Shown here piece by piece: positions 35,014 through 43,957 of a stretch of 64,000 nucleotides of DNA (positions are counted from its first letter, which is position 1; each line of letters opens with the position of its first letter). The notes beneath the pieces were generated by a model. The model ran no database searches. It was not told where the DNA came from and was given only the letters and a program-made list of their open reading frames with translations. The stretch spans positions 1 through 64,000 of the forward strand of contig DASXLB010000042.1 in NCBI GenBank assembly GCA_036496585.1, in the 5' to 3' direction. The translations under genes were made by a program, and so were the position numbers. This DNA comes from Vicinamibacterales bacterium (GTDB lineage: Bacteria; Acidobacteriota; Vicinamibacteria; Vicinamibacterales; 2-12-FULL-66-21).

Positions 35014-37499
35014 TGACGGCCCTCCTGCTGTCGCTCGTGGTCGGCTGGCTGCCCGGCGCAGTGCTGTTCCGGCTGCCGGTGCTGTCACGCCAGCGGCGCG
35101 CCGACCTGGCCGCCGAGGAACGGCTGTTCTGGGCGATCATCCTGAGCGTAGCGGCATCACTGTCGATCCTGATGGCGCTCGCGGCGGCCCACCGCTACAG
35201 CTTTCAGCGCCTGGTCATCGCCGACCTGGCGGTGGCCCTCGCTCTCGCGGCGGTGGCACGTGGCGATTTGCGGCTCGGCGCAGCGGCCCGCAGGGCGGGT
35301 GCCGCGGCTCTGCTTCCCTTGGCGCTCGCCGCGTGGAGCACCTGGCACTTCCTGCCGCCCTCGGAATACATCATCGGCGGCAAGGACCCGGGCGTGTACA
35401 TGAACGCCGGGGTGCAGATCGCGCAGCGTGGGACGCTCGTGTACCACGATCCGGTCGTGGCCGCGGTACCGGCGGCGGCGCGTATCCTGTTCATGCCGAG
35501 CGACCGGCCGCGCGATCAGTTCCTGGCGCCGCGGTTCATGGGCTTCTACGTGCTCGATCCCGACAGCGGCGCGGTCGTCAGCCAGTTTCCCCAGCTCTAT
35601 CCCGCGTCGATCGCGATCGGCTATGGGCTCGACGGGCTCTCCGGCGCGCGCCTCGCGTGCACGTTCTGGGCGGTGCTCGGCGTGCTCGCGGTCTATTTTC
35701 TCGGGGCCAGGCTCCTCGGCCGGCCAGCGGCGCTGGCGGCGGCCGGCCTGCTGAGCGTGAACACCGTACAGATCTGGTTCGCGCGCTACCCCAACGCCGA
35801 CATGGTGATGCAGGCGCTGCTCTTCGCCACGCTGCTGGCGTGCGCCCGTGGACAGGTCGACGACGATCCATTCTTTCCGCCGGTCGCCGGGGCACTGCTG
35901 GGACTGCAGCTCTTCCTGCGATTCGACGCGGTGATCGCGGTCGCGGCGATCGTCGCGGCGCTCGCGCTGGGGCACGTCGCCGGGCTGCGTCTGCGCTGGA
36001 CGTTCTTCGCGAGCCTCTCGGTCGCGGGTGGGTTGTGCGTCTGGTATCTGACCGGGCCGATGCGCACCTACATGGACCTGCCGCGTTACTTCCTGGCGCA
36101 TCTGCCGTCCTGGCAGTACGCAGCGATGGCGGCCGCCGCCGCCCTCCTCGCGGCGACCTTCGCCGTCGGCCGTCGATCGGCGCGGCTCTCAGCGGCAGTC
36201 CTCCGCGCGGCGCCGCCGATCGTCACGATCGCGGTCCTCGCGCTGGCGGTCTACGCGCTGGCCCTGCGACATCCCGGCGGCAAGCTCACCGACTACGACG
36301 CCTACGCGTTGCGGACGTTCGCCGCGTTCTACCTGACGGTGCCGGCGCTCGTCGCCGCGCTCATCGGCTACGCCATGGTCGTGCGGCCGCTCTTCTGGCG
36401 CGATCCAGCGTTCGTGCTGACGTTGACCGCCTTCGCGCTGTTCTTCTTCTACAAAATCCGCATCGTGCCGGAACACTTCTGGGCGGCCCGGCGGTTCATC
36501 CCGATCCTGCTCCCGGGCGCGCTGCTGCTGGCGTCCGGCGCGACACTGACCGGGGTCCGCGGCAGCGGCGGCCTGACGCGCGCCGTCCGCCTGCTGATCG
36601 GGATCGTCCTGGTCGCAGTCCTCGCGTCCCAGTACGTCCGCGCCGCCGCCCCGATCGGCAGGCACGTCGAGTACGAGGGCATGATTGGACATCTGCAGCA
36701 GCTCGCCAGCCGCGTCGGCGACGACGATCTGGTGGTGGTCGAGTCGCGCGACGCCGGCTCGGACGTGCACGTGCTCGGACTGCCGCTCGCCTACGTCTAC
36801 GCGCGCAACGTGCTGCTGCTCTCGAGCGCCGCCCCAGACAAGGCGACATTCGCCGCGTTCCTGCAGGACGCCGGCGCGCGCTACCGCCGCGTCCTCTTCC
36901 TCGGCGGAGGCGGCTCCGATCTGCTGTCGTCGCGGTGGTCGGTCACGCCGATCGCGAGCGAGCGCTTCCAAGTGCCCGAGTACGAGTCGGCGTGGAACGC
37001 CTATCCGCGCGGCGTTCGTCGCAAGGAATTCGAGTACAGCCTCTACGTATTCGGTGCGCCGCATCGCGACGACGGGCCGGCATCGCTCGACGTCGGCGTC
37101 GACGACGACCTCAACGTGGTCCGGTTCCACGCCAAGGAGACCGCCGACGGGCGGACCATGCGGTGGTCGCAGCGTCAGTCGTTCGTCGTCCTCGATCACC
37201 TCCGCGCCGAGGATCGGACGCTGGCGCTCTGGATGAGCGACGGCGGACGTCCGCCGGCCGCCCCACCGGCGGTCGTGCAGATCCTGGCCGGCGACCGGAC
37301 GCTCGGCGCGGTCACGGTCGCGGGGGGCTTCAGGGAATACGACGTGCCGATTCCCGCCGAGGTCGCCGCGGCGGCCGCCGCCACGTCCGAACCGGTGCGG
37401 ATCACGTTGCGCACGGCAACATGGAACCCGCGGCGGACGCTCGGCACGCCGGACGATCGCGAGCTCGGCGTGATGGTCGATCGCCTAGCGGTAAGATAA
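35013..37499 (+). CDS. large GT-C-like membrane protein
   Basis: An 828-residue protein. The first ~540 residues contain about a dozen membrane helices; the remaining part is a soluble, probably periplasmic, domain with beta-rich character (LDVGVDDDLNVVRFHAKE onward). The first outer loop has GGKDPGVYMNAGVQIAQRG, resembling the acidic loop of GT39-type GT-C enzymes, and YPNADMVMQALLF and RFDAVIAVAAI fit that superfamily. Its sugar and acceptor are unknown. It might alternatively be a polymerase-like protein, but no Wzy signature is apparent. The ATG at 35013 overlaps the MBOAT stop. Confidence 0.65.
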   Translation: MTALLLSLVVGWLPGAVLFRLPVLSRQRRADLAAEERLFWAIILSVAASLSILMALAAAHRYSFQRLVIADLAVALALAAVARGDLRLGAAARRAGAAALLPLALAAWSTWHFLPPSEYIIGGKDPGVYMNAGVQIAQRGTLVYHDPVVAAVPAAARILFMPSDRPRDQFLAPRFMGFYVLDPDSGAVVSQFPQLYPASIAIGYGLDGLSGARLACTFWAVLGVLAVYFLGARLLGRPAALAAAGLLSVNTVQIWFARYPNADMVMQALLFATLLACARGQVDDDPFFPPVAGALLGLQLFLRFDAVIAVAAIVAALALGHVAGLRLRWTFFASLSVAGGLCVWYLTGPMRTYMDLPRYFLAHLPSWQYAAMAAAAALLAATFAVGRRSARLSAAVLRAAPPIVTIAVLALAVYALALRHPGGKLTDYDAYALRTFAAFYLTVPALVAALIGYAMVVRPLFWRDPAFVLTLTAFALFFFYKIRIVPEHFWAARRFIPILLPGALLLASGATLTGVRGSGGLTRAVRLLIGIVLVAVLASQYVRAAAPIGRHVEYEGMIGHLQQLASRVGDDDLVVVESRDAGSDVHVLGLPLAYVYARNVLLLSSAAPDKATFAAFLQDAGARYRRVLFLGGGGSDLLSSRWSVTPIASERFQVPEYESAWNAYPRGVRRKEFEYSLYVFGAPHRDDGPASLDVGVDDDLNVVRFHAKETADGRTMRWSQRQSFVVLDHLRAEDRTLALWMSDGGRPPAAPPAVVQILAGDRTLGAVTVAGGFREYDVPIPAEVAAAAAATSEPVRITLRTATWNPRRTLGTPDDRELGVMVDRLAVR

Positions 37500-37543
37500 C
37501 GAAGCGGAGCCGGGCGCGATGAGGCGCCGAGCTTCGGAGAACA

Positions 37544-38719
37544 ATGCCCGCGCTTCGCATTTACGATCCCCGCGAGCGGGCGCTCGTCGCCGCGGCCGAC
37601 GCCGTGCTGGCGCCGATCGCCTGGACGCGGCGGATCGGCCGCAGGCCGCCGGCGCAGCCCTCGCGCGTCCTGTGTTTCCGGCTCGAGCGGATCGGCGATC
37701 TCCTCATGACGCTGCCGGCGCTCGCTGTGCTCCGCGACGCGCTGCCGGCGGCGCGGATCGACCTCGTCGTCGGCAGCTGGAACCGTGAGGTGGCCGAGGC
37801 CATCCCCGGTCTGACGCAGGTCGAGACGCTCGACGCCGCCTGGCTGGCGCGCGGGCCCGCAGACTCAGGACCTCGCGGCGACGGTGTGCTCTCCCTGCGC
37901 GCGCGCGCCGCGGCATGGAAACCGCGTCGCTACGATCTGGCGATCAACTTCGAGCCCGACATCCGCAGCAACTTCGTCCTGGGAGCGAGCGGCGCCGAGT
38001 GGACCGCAGGTTTTGCGAGCGGCGGCGGCGGTGCCTGGCTCGACCTGGCGCTCGATCACGATCCCGCGGCGCACACGGCGGACAACGCCGTGCGCCTGGT
38101 GAGGCGAACCCTCGGCCTGGACGACGCGCCACTGCCGAGCGCTGCGCTGGCCATTCCAGACGCCGCCCGCGAAGCGGCGTCACGGCTGCTCGACGGCCTC
38201 GCGCCTGCCCCCCGCATCGGCCTGCACGTCGGCGGCGGCCGCGCCATCAAGCAGTGGCCCGAAGCGCGGTTCCGCGAGCTCGCCGTGCGCCTCGTGCACG
38301 AACGCGGCGCCGCCATCGTCCTGACCGGCACGCCAGGCGAGCGCGCCCAGATCGACCAGGTGCGCGCCGCGTTGCCGCCGGATCGTGTGATCGAGATCTC
38401 GGGCGCCAGCCTGCTGACAGTCGCCGCCGTGCAGCAGCAGCTGGATCTGTTCGTCACCGGCGACACCGGCCCCATGCATCTGGCGCACGCGGTCGGTACG
38501 CCGATCGTCGCGGTGTTCGGACCGTCGGACCCGATTCGGTACGCGCCGCGCGGCCTGCGGGATCATGTTGTGCGCGTCGATCTGCCCTGCAGTCCGTGCA
38601 ACCGGATCCGGCGGCCGCCGGCCCGGTGCACCGGCGGTACGCCCGACTGCCTCGCCGGCATCTCGACTGACGCGGTGATGAGCGCCATCGACGCGTGCCT
38701 GGAGAGGCACGCGCGATGA
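37544..38719 (+). CDS. glycosyltransferase family 9 (heptosyltransferase-like)
   Basis: A 391-residue GT-B enzyme of family GT9, which includes LPS heptosyltransferases WaaC/WaaF. Residues about 40-75 hold SRVLCFRLERIGDLLMTLPA, the acceptor-domain signature. The donor half has PRIGLHVGGGRAIKQWPEARF and the diagnostic FVTGDTGPMHLAHAVGTPIV followed by VFGPSDPIRYAP. Four cysteines near the C-terminus (CSPCNRIRRPPARCTGGTPDC) match the disulfide-prone tail seen in some GT9 proteins. It would place a heptose or related sugar on an LPS-like core. Confidence 0.87.
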   Translation: MPALRIYDPRERALVAAADAVLAPIAWTRRIGRRPPAQPSRVLCFRLERIGDLLMTLPALAVLRDALPAARIDLVVGSWNREVAEAIPGLTQVETLDAAWLARGPADSGPRGDGVLSLRARAAAWKPRRYDLAINFEPDIRSNFVLGASGAEWTAGFASGGGGAWLDLALDHDPAAHTADNAVRLVRRTLGLDDAPLPSAALAIPDAAREAASRLLDGLAPAPRIGLHVGGGRAIKQWPEARFRELAVRLVHERGAAIVLTGTPGERAQIDQVRAALPPDRVIEISGASLLTVAAVQQQLDLFVTGDTGPMHLAHAVGTPIVAVFGPSDPIRYAPRGLRDHVVRVDLPCSPCNRIRRPPARCTGGTPDCLAGISTDAVMSAIDACLERHAR

Positions 38720-40515
38720 CGCCGCTCGAGGTGCAGACCGCCGGCGGCTGGCGCCACGTCGACCTATTGGCGTATCTCGACGCCGAGGAGGAAGAACGCG
38801 CGCACGACGACGCGTATGCCTGGATCAAGGCGGTGCGGCACCTGGCTGTCGACGGCGAGCCTTTCCGGAGCCGTTTCAGCGTTCGCGGCGATTCGCTCTG
38901 GTGGTTCGCCGAGCTGTATCTCCACAAGACCCAGGCGATGCTGCTGGCGATGCGGGTGATCCGCGCGATCGACGCGCTGATCGCGCGCGACCGGCCTGGC
39001 GCGATCCGCGTCCTGCCGGGACGGCACGCGGGGGTGATCGCGCAGGCGGCCGGGGCGCGCGGCATCGCCTGCGAGGGTCCACGCCAGGCCGAAGGCCGTT
39101 CGACGATGCTGCGTCTCGACGCGCGTGCCATGCGGCTGTCGGCGGCGGCGAGGCTGTCGCGACTGCGAGTCGCGGGCCCGCCGCGCGACACCGCGCCGGT
39201 CGCGGCGTTCGTGCATCGCGCGTTCTGGCGGGCTGGCGGGGCCGACGGCAGCGCGGAATCGTACATCGGGCCGGTCCTGCGCGAACTCGAGGTCCGGGGT
39301 GGGGCGGGCGCCGTGCGCTACGTCGGCGTTGGGCCGCGCAGCAATTTCCAGGCACGGCGGTGGTGGGATCCGCTGACCGGCTACGACGGACACGGCAGCG
39401 TCGCCATCGAGCGCTACGCGCCGGCCGCCGCGATGCAGGCGTCACGCGGAGTGTACCGGCAGCGCCGCGAGATCCTGCGCCACCTGCTGGACAGCGCCGA
39501 CCTCCGCGCGCACGCGGTGATCCGCGGCGTCGACTGTTGGTCGATCGTGCGCGAGCAGCTGGCCGGCATCGCGCTGCTGCAGTTCCCGTGGTCGGTGCGC
39601 GCCATGGACGAAGCGGCGGCGGCGCTGCGGTCGCTGCAGCCGGACGTCGCGGTGACCTATGCCGAGGCGGGCGGCTGGGGACGCGCGCTGGCGCTCGAAG
39701 CACGGCGCACCGGCGTGCCGCTCGTCGGCCTGCAGCACGGGTTCATCTATCGCCACTGGCTCAACTATCGCCACGAGCCGGACGAGATGGAGCCCGATCG
39801 TGTCAACGCGGAGGACGCGGGGTTTCCTCGTCCGGCCAAGACGCTGCTCTTCGACGAGCATGCGGCGGCGCACCTGCGCGACGCCGGCCGCTTCCCGCCA
39901 GGCACGTTCGACGTGACCGGCAGCGCCCGGCTCGACGAGCTGATCGCGGCGGTGCGCGCGCTGACGCCGGACGATGTCGGGCGGGCGCGGCAGGAGGCCG
40001 GAGCGTCGGAGGCGCAGATGCTGGTCGTGTTCGCGGGCAAGGAGCGGGAGGCGCGCGGCGCGCTGCCGGCGCTCGTCGCGGCGGTGTGCGCGATGCCTGC
40101 CGTGCAGCTCGCGATCAAGCCGCATCCGGCCGAAACGGCCGAGGTCTACGCGGGGGTCACCGCCGGGGCCGCCAACGTCCGCGTCCTGCGGGTCTCGACG
40201 CCGTTGCCGCCGCTGCTCGGCGCGGCGGCCGGCCTGGTGACCAAGAACTCCACGGTCGCAATCGACGCGCTCACCCTGGGGGTGCCGTCGCTGGTCATCG
40301 GGCTGCCCAACAACCTGACGCCGTTCGTGCGCGACGGGCTGATGCTCGGGGCCGGCACCGAGCCGCAAATCCGCGAGGGGCTGCGCACACTCCTGTATGA
40401 TCAGAGGTTTCGCAGCAGTGTCGGGGCCGGACGCGTCGCTCGCGGGGGCGAGGCGGCGGCTCGGTCGGCCGCGGCAATCCTGGCGCTGCGGCGCGGGGAA
40501 CAATCAAGGAGCTGA
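38716..40515 (+). CDS. unrecognised GT-B-like protein
   Basis: A 599-residue protein I cannot assign to a named family. The N-terminal ~280 residues are unfamiliar. The C-terminal half has features of GT-B capsule-type enzymes: VGLQHGFIYRHWLNYRHEP with a His-Gly loop, DVTGSARLDELI, LAIKPHPAETAEVY with the K-P-H-P-x-E motif, and TKNSTVAIDALTLGVPSLVIG. These recall CDP-glycerol glycerophosphotransferase or KpsC/KpsS-like proteins, but this is an analogy of motifs only. It starts in the last codon of the GT9 gene (ATGA), so it is probably translated together with it and works on the same glycan. Confidence 0.55.
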   Translation: MTPLEVQTAGGWRHVDLLAYLDAEEEERAHDDAYAWIKAVRHLAVDGEPFRSRFSVRGDSLWWFAELYLHKTQAMLLAMRVIRAIDALIARDRPGAIRVLPGRHAGVIAQAAGARGIACEGPRQAEGRSTMLRLDARAMRLSAAARLSRLRVAGPPRDTAPVAAFVHRAFWRAGGADGSAESYIGPVLRELEVRGGAGAVRYVGVGPRSNFQARRWWDPLTGYDGHGSVAIERYAPAAAMQASRGVYRQRREILRHLLDSADLRAHAVIRGVDCWSIVREQLAGIALLQFPWSVRAMDEAAAALRSLQPDVAVTYAEAGGWGRALALEARRTGVPLVGLQHGFIYRHWLNYRHEPDEMEPDRVNAEDAGFPRPAKTLLFDEHAAAHLRDAGRFPPGTFDVTGSARLDELIAAVRALTPDDVGRARQEAGASEAQMLVVFAGKEREARGALPALVAAVCAMPAVQLAIKPHPAETAEVYAGVTAGAANVRVLRVSTPLPPLLGAAAGLVTKNSTVAIDALTLGVPSLVIGLPNNLTPFVRDGLMLGAGTEPQIREGLRTLLYDQRFRSSVGAGRVARGGEAAARSAAAILALRRGEQSRS

Positions 40516-40523
40516 ACACGTCC

Positions 40524-41486
40524 ATGCGCGTTCTCATCACCGGCGGCGCCGGATTCGTCGGATCGCACCTCGCTGAGACGCTGCTCGAGCGCGGCGACGA
40601 GGTGTCGGTCCTCGACGATCTGTCCACCGGCTCGATCGACAACATCACCCACCTCAAGCCGCATCCGAGGTTCCGCTACACCATCGACACCATCGCGAAC
40701 GAGCCGCTGCTGGCGGAGATGCTCGACGCCTGCGACACCGTCGTCCACCTGGCCGCCGCGGTCGGGGTCAAGCTGATCGTCGAACAGCCGGTGCGGACCA
40801 TCGAGACCAACGTCCACGGCACCGAGGTGGTGCTCAAGCACGCCAACAAGAAGAAGAAGCTGGTGCTGATCGCCTCGACGTCCGAGGTCTACGGCAAGAG
40901 CGCTGTGGTGCCGTTCAGGGAGGATGCCGATCTCGTGCTCGGGCCAACCGTCAAGCACCGCTGGGCCTACGCCTGCAGCAAGATGATCGACGAGTTTCTG
41001 GCGCTGGCCTACTGGAAGGAGCGTAAGCTGCCGGTGATCATCGTCCGGCTGTTCAACACCGTCGGACCGCGGCAGACCGGGCAGTACGGCATGGTCGTAC
41101 CCAACTTCGTGCGGCAGGCACTCAGCGGTCAGCCGATCACCGTGTTCGGCGACGGCACGCAGTCGCGCAGCTTCACCTATGTCGGCGACGTCGTCACCGC
41201 GATCGCCGCGCTGATCAACGAACCGCGCGCCATCGGCGAGGTCTTCAACATCGGCAACGGCGAGGAGATCTCGATCAGCGGGCTGGCGCTGCGGATCAAG
41301 GAGATGACCGGCAGCGCCTCCCCGATCGTGACGATCCCCTACGAGCAGGCCTACGAGGCTGGCTTCGAGGACATGCCGCGGCGAGTGCCCGACATCTCGA
41401 AAATCCGGGCGCTGATCGGCTACGAGCCGACGGTCGGCCTCGACGAAATCCTCACCAGGGTCATCGGTTCGGTCCGTACTGCCTGA
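40524..41486 (+). CDS. NAD-dependent sugar epimerase/dehydratase
   Basis: A 320-residue extended SDR enzyme. The NAD-binding motif is ITGGAGFVGSHLAETLL (G7-x2-G10-x2-G13), followed by VLDDLSTGSIDNI. The catalytic pair is Tyr149 and Lys153 in WAYACSKMIDEF, with the Ser/Thr in LIASTSEVYGKS. RLFNTVGPRQTGQYGMVVPNFV and VFGDGTQSRSFTYVGDVV match UDP-glucuronate decarboxylase and UDP-glucose 4-epimerase-like groups; the GPRQTGQYG variant is common in Wb-type epimerases. The exact product is undecided. It supplies an activated sugar to the locus. Confidence 0.87.
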   Translation: MRVLITGGAGFVGSHLAETLLERGDEVSVLDDLSTGSIDNITHLKPHPRFRYTIDTIANEPLLAEMLDACDTVVHLAAAVGVKLIVEQPVRTIETNVHGTEVVLKHANKKKKLVLIASTSEVYGKSAVVPFREDADLVLGPTVKHRWAYACSKMIDEFLALAYWKERKLPVIIVRLFNTVGPRQTGQYGMVVPNFVRQALSGQPITVFGDGTQSRSFTYVGDVVTAIAALINEPRAIGEVFNIGNGEEISISGLALRIKEMTGSASPIVTIPYEQAYEAGFEDMPRRVPDISKIRALIGYEPTVGLDEILTRVIGSVRTA

Positions 41487-42433
41487 TGCGCGCCAGAGCC
41501 GCCGCCAGACGCGCCGCAGAAACCCTGCTTCGCCGCAACGCGAAGCCGGTGCGGCGCCTCCTGCTCGCCGCCGGGCGCGATCGTTCGCCCGGACTGCCCG
41601 AGATCGTCCAGATCGAGAGCACCAACATCTGCAACGCCAAGTGCGTGTTCTGCCCGCGCGACGAGATGCACCGCGCGCAGGGGGTGATGAGCCGCGAGCT
41701 GTTCCGCAAAGTCGTCGACGAGTGCGCGGCGCTCGGCATCACCCACGTGCGCATGCACAACTACGGCGAGGCGTTCCTCGATCGCCACCTCGCCGAAAAG
41801 GTCCGCTACGCCAAGGACAAGGGGATCAAGGAAGTCGGCATGATCAGCAACGGCTCGCTGATCACGGAGAAGGTCGCGCGCGCGGTGATCGAAGCGGGGC
41901 TCGACGCGATCAACATCAGCGTCGACGCCGGCGGCAAGGAGGTGTTCGACGCCACCAGGATCGGCCTCAACTATGAGAAGGTCATCGCCAACGTCGAACG
42001 GCTCGTCCGCATCCGCAGCGAGCTCGGCCGCGTCCACCCCAAGCTGATTCTCTCCTTCGTGCGGCAGCACAACTCAGCCGACGAGCAGGCGTTCATCCAG
42101 CACTGGCGCGGAATCGCCGACAAGATCCACATCACCGAGCTGCACAACTGGGCCGGCACGCTCAACCACGAGTCGGACGTCACCTATCCCTGCTACCGGC
42201 CGTGGCTCACCTTCACGGTGCTGTGGGACGGCCGGGTGTCGCTCTGCTGCGCGGACTTCGACGGGCGGACGGTACTCGGCGACCTCAACCGGGAGTCCAT
42301 CCGCGAGATTTGGAATTCCGACGCCTACCGCGCTGTACGGCGCGAGCATCTGGAGAGCGGCGGCCCGGACATCTGCCGGGCCTGTGACCTGCCGCGCAAG
42401 GATTCGCCGCTCTGGATCCGCAAGCTCGTGTAG
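41486..42433 (+). CDS. radical SAM protein with C-terminal SPASM-type domain
   Basis: A 315-residue radical SAM enzyme. The SAM-cluster motif is C49-x3-C53-x2-C56 (CNAKCVFC), after the strand EIVQIESTNI. The barrel includes MHNYGEAFLD and INISVDAGGKEVFD. The C-terminal part has additional cysteines (CYRPW, SLCCADFDG, PDICRACDLPR), a SPASM arrangement for auxiliary clusters. The substrate is unknown. Such proteins recur in surface-glycan clusters and some act on peptides; here the setting suggests sugar or lipid modification. The ATG overlaps the stop of the epimerase gene. Confidence 0.85.
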   Translation: MRARAAARRAAETLLRRNAKPVRRLLLAAGRDRSPGLPEIVQIESTNICNAKCVFCPRDEMHRAQGVMSRELFRKVVDECAALGITHVRMHNYGEAFLDRHLAEKVRYAKDKGIKEVGMISNGSLITEKVARAVIEAGLDAINISVDAGGKEVFDATRIGLNYEKVIANVERLVRIRSELGRVHPKLILSFVRQHNSADEQAFIQHWRGIADKIHITELHNWAGTLNHESDVTYPCYRPWLTFTVLWDGRVSLCCADFDGRTVLGDLNRESIREIWNSDAYRAVRREHLESGGPDICRACDLPRKDSPLWIRKLV

Positions 42434-42492
42434 ACGAGGTCGAGACAGTCGGGGTCGAGACTGCCCGGCTCGATTCGACGTCCTAACCGGCG

Positions 42493-42498
42493 TATACT
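42493..42498 (+). promoter_or_regulatory. putative -10 element (TATACT)
   Basis: TATACT lies 18 bp before the ATG at 42517, in the 83-bp gap after the radical SAM gene. It would start a transcript with a leader of about 12 nt. No good -35 hexamer is visible at standard spacing. Confidence 0.35.
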
Positions 42499-42516
42499 CG
42501 AACGCGAGCCTCACCC

Positions 42517-43218
42517 ATGCCTTTGAAATTCCAGCGCTGCCTGTCTCTGGCGGCCGTCGCGGCAGCCATCTCCATACCGGCTTCGGCGGGTGAGCTCAAG
42601 CTCGCCATGCAGAACGGCCGCGTGACGCTCATCGCCGACAACGTCCCGGTCCGGCAGGTGCTCCTGGAATGGGCGCGGGTCGGCCAGACCACCATCGTCA
42701 ATGCAGAGAAGCTCAGCGGCTCGAACCTGACGCTGCAGCTGATCGACACGCCTGAGCGCGATGCGCTCGACATCATCCTGAGGTCGGCGACGGGGTATAT
42801 CGCCGCGCCCCGCACGGCACCGCTGGCCAACGCCGCGCTCTACGATCGGCTCACCATTTTCATGTCGACGACGCGGGTGCCGCCGGCCGTCGCGAGCGCC
42901 GCGCCGCCGCCGACGTTCCAGCGGCCGCCGCAGCCCGACGATGGCGACGATCCGATCAGCGTGCAGATGCCGCCGGCGATGACGCCGAACGGCCCGATGG
43001 TGGTCGCCCCCGGCATCCAGCCGATGCCGGCCGCGCCCGGCACGTTCCCACAGGGCGTCCAGCAGATGCCGGCGCAGCAGCAGCTGCCGGCGCCGATGAA
43101 CGCGCCGCTCACCTCGCCGCGTCCTGGCGCCCTGCCGCAGCCGCAGCCGCAGCCCGGGAATCCCTATCAGCCCGGCATCCGTCCGGGTGGCGGCGGTCCG
43201 GGCGGCACCGACTTCTAG
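42517..43218 (+). CDS. secreted protein with STN-like (secretin/TonB short N-terminal) domain and Pro-rich tail
   Basis: A 233-residue exported protein. A signal peptide (about residues 1-24, ending in PASA-G) is followed by one STN-like domain: VTLIADNVPVRQVLLEWARVG, then TIVNAEKLSGSNLTLQLIDTPERDALDIIL, a pattern of the short domain at the start of secretins and TonB receptors. After about residue 115 the chain is rich in Pro, Gln, Ala and Met without clear fold. No secretin barrel follows. It may be a periplasmic adaptor or pilotin-like factor for an outer-membrane system; that role is inferred. Confidence 0.7.
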   Translation: MPLKFQRCLSLAAVAAAISIPASAGELKLAMQNGRVTLIADNVPVRQVLLEWARVGQTTIVNAEKLSGSNLTLQLIDTPERDALDIILRSATGYIAAPRTAPLANAALYDRLTIFMSTTRVPPAVASAAPPPTFQRPPQPDDGDDPISVQMPPAMTPNGPMVVAPGIQPMPAAPGTFPQGVQQMPAQQQLPAPMNAPLTSPRPGALPQPQPQPGNPYQPGIRPGGGGPGGTDF

Positions 43219-43225
43219 GAACCGC

Positions 43226-43927
43226 GTGGCGGAACTGGTTCGCCGCGGCGAATACGCGGCTCGCGGCGATTACCACCGCACGCTGGATCCGAACTGGGAG
43301 TTCTATCCCACCTACCTCGCCAAGCTGACCGCGCTTCGGCAGTATCTCGACGCATTGCCGCGAGGTTCGCGCGTCCTCGACGCGGGCTGCGGCGAAGGCG
43401 TGCTCGTCGAGGAGTACGCCGATCGCCTGGCGATGCGTGGCGTCGACATGAACTACGCGTCCGAGCGTGTCACGCACGGCTCGGTCACCGCCTTGCCGTT
43501 CCCCGACGGCTCGTTCGATCGCGCGCTCTGTCTCGACGTGCTCGAGCATCTTGCCTACGAAGACCAACCGCGCGCGCTGGCCGAGCTGCACCGCGTGCTC
43601 GCGCCGGACGGAGAACTGCTGGTGTCGGTGCCCAACCTGGCGCACCTGCAGTCGCGCGTCCAGTTCCTGCTGCGCGGCCGCCTGATCCGCACCGCATCCG
43701 AGTTCAAGCACCCCGGCGATCGCCCGGTCTTCGAGTACCTGCGGCTTGCCAGGCGGGCCGGCTTCGCGCTCGTCCACCGCCGCGGCATCTTCCCGACGGT
43801 GCCGATCGTCACGCATTTCATCCGGAAGCATCCGCGCCGGCTGGCGCCGCTGCACCGGGCCCTCACCCGGCTGCTGCCGGTGCCGGGCTGGTGCTTCCTC
43901 AACCTGCTCACCTTCCGCAAGAGCTGA
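43226..43927 (+). CDS. class I SAM-dependent methyltransferase
   Basis: A 233-residue methyltransferase of the Methyltransf_11/UbiE-like type. Motif I is RVLDAGCGEGVLVEEYADRL, the post-I acidic strand MRGVDMNYAS, and motif IV/V SFDRALCLDVLEHLAYEDQ with ELHRVLAPDGELLVSVPN. Proteins of this form in glycan loci often O-methylate sugars. The GTG start at 43226 is chosen because AGGA lies five bases upstream, just after the stop of the preceding gene; an upstream in-frame start would overlap that gene. Confidence 0.83.
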   Translation: MAELVRRGEYAARGDYHRTLDPNWEFYPTYLAKLTALRQYLDALPRGSRVLDAGCGEGVLVEEYADRLAMRGVDMNYASERVTHGSVTALPFPDGSFDRALCLDVLEHLAYEDQPRALAELHRVLAPDGELLVSVPNLAHLQSRVQFLLRGRLIRTASEFKHPGDRPVFEYLRLARRAGFALVHRRGIFPTVPIVTHFIRKHPRRLAPLHRALTRLLPVPGWCFLNLLTFRKS

Positions 43928-43957
43928 GCGCGAGCCGGTTCGAGCGGGGCACGAGCA

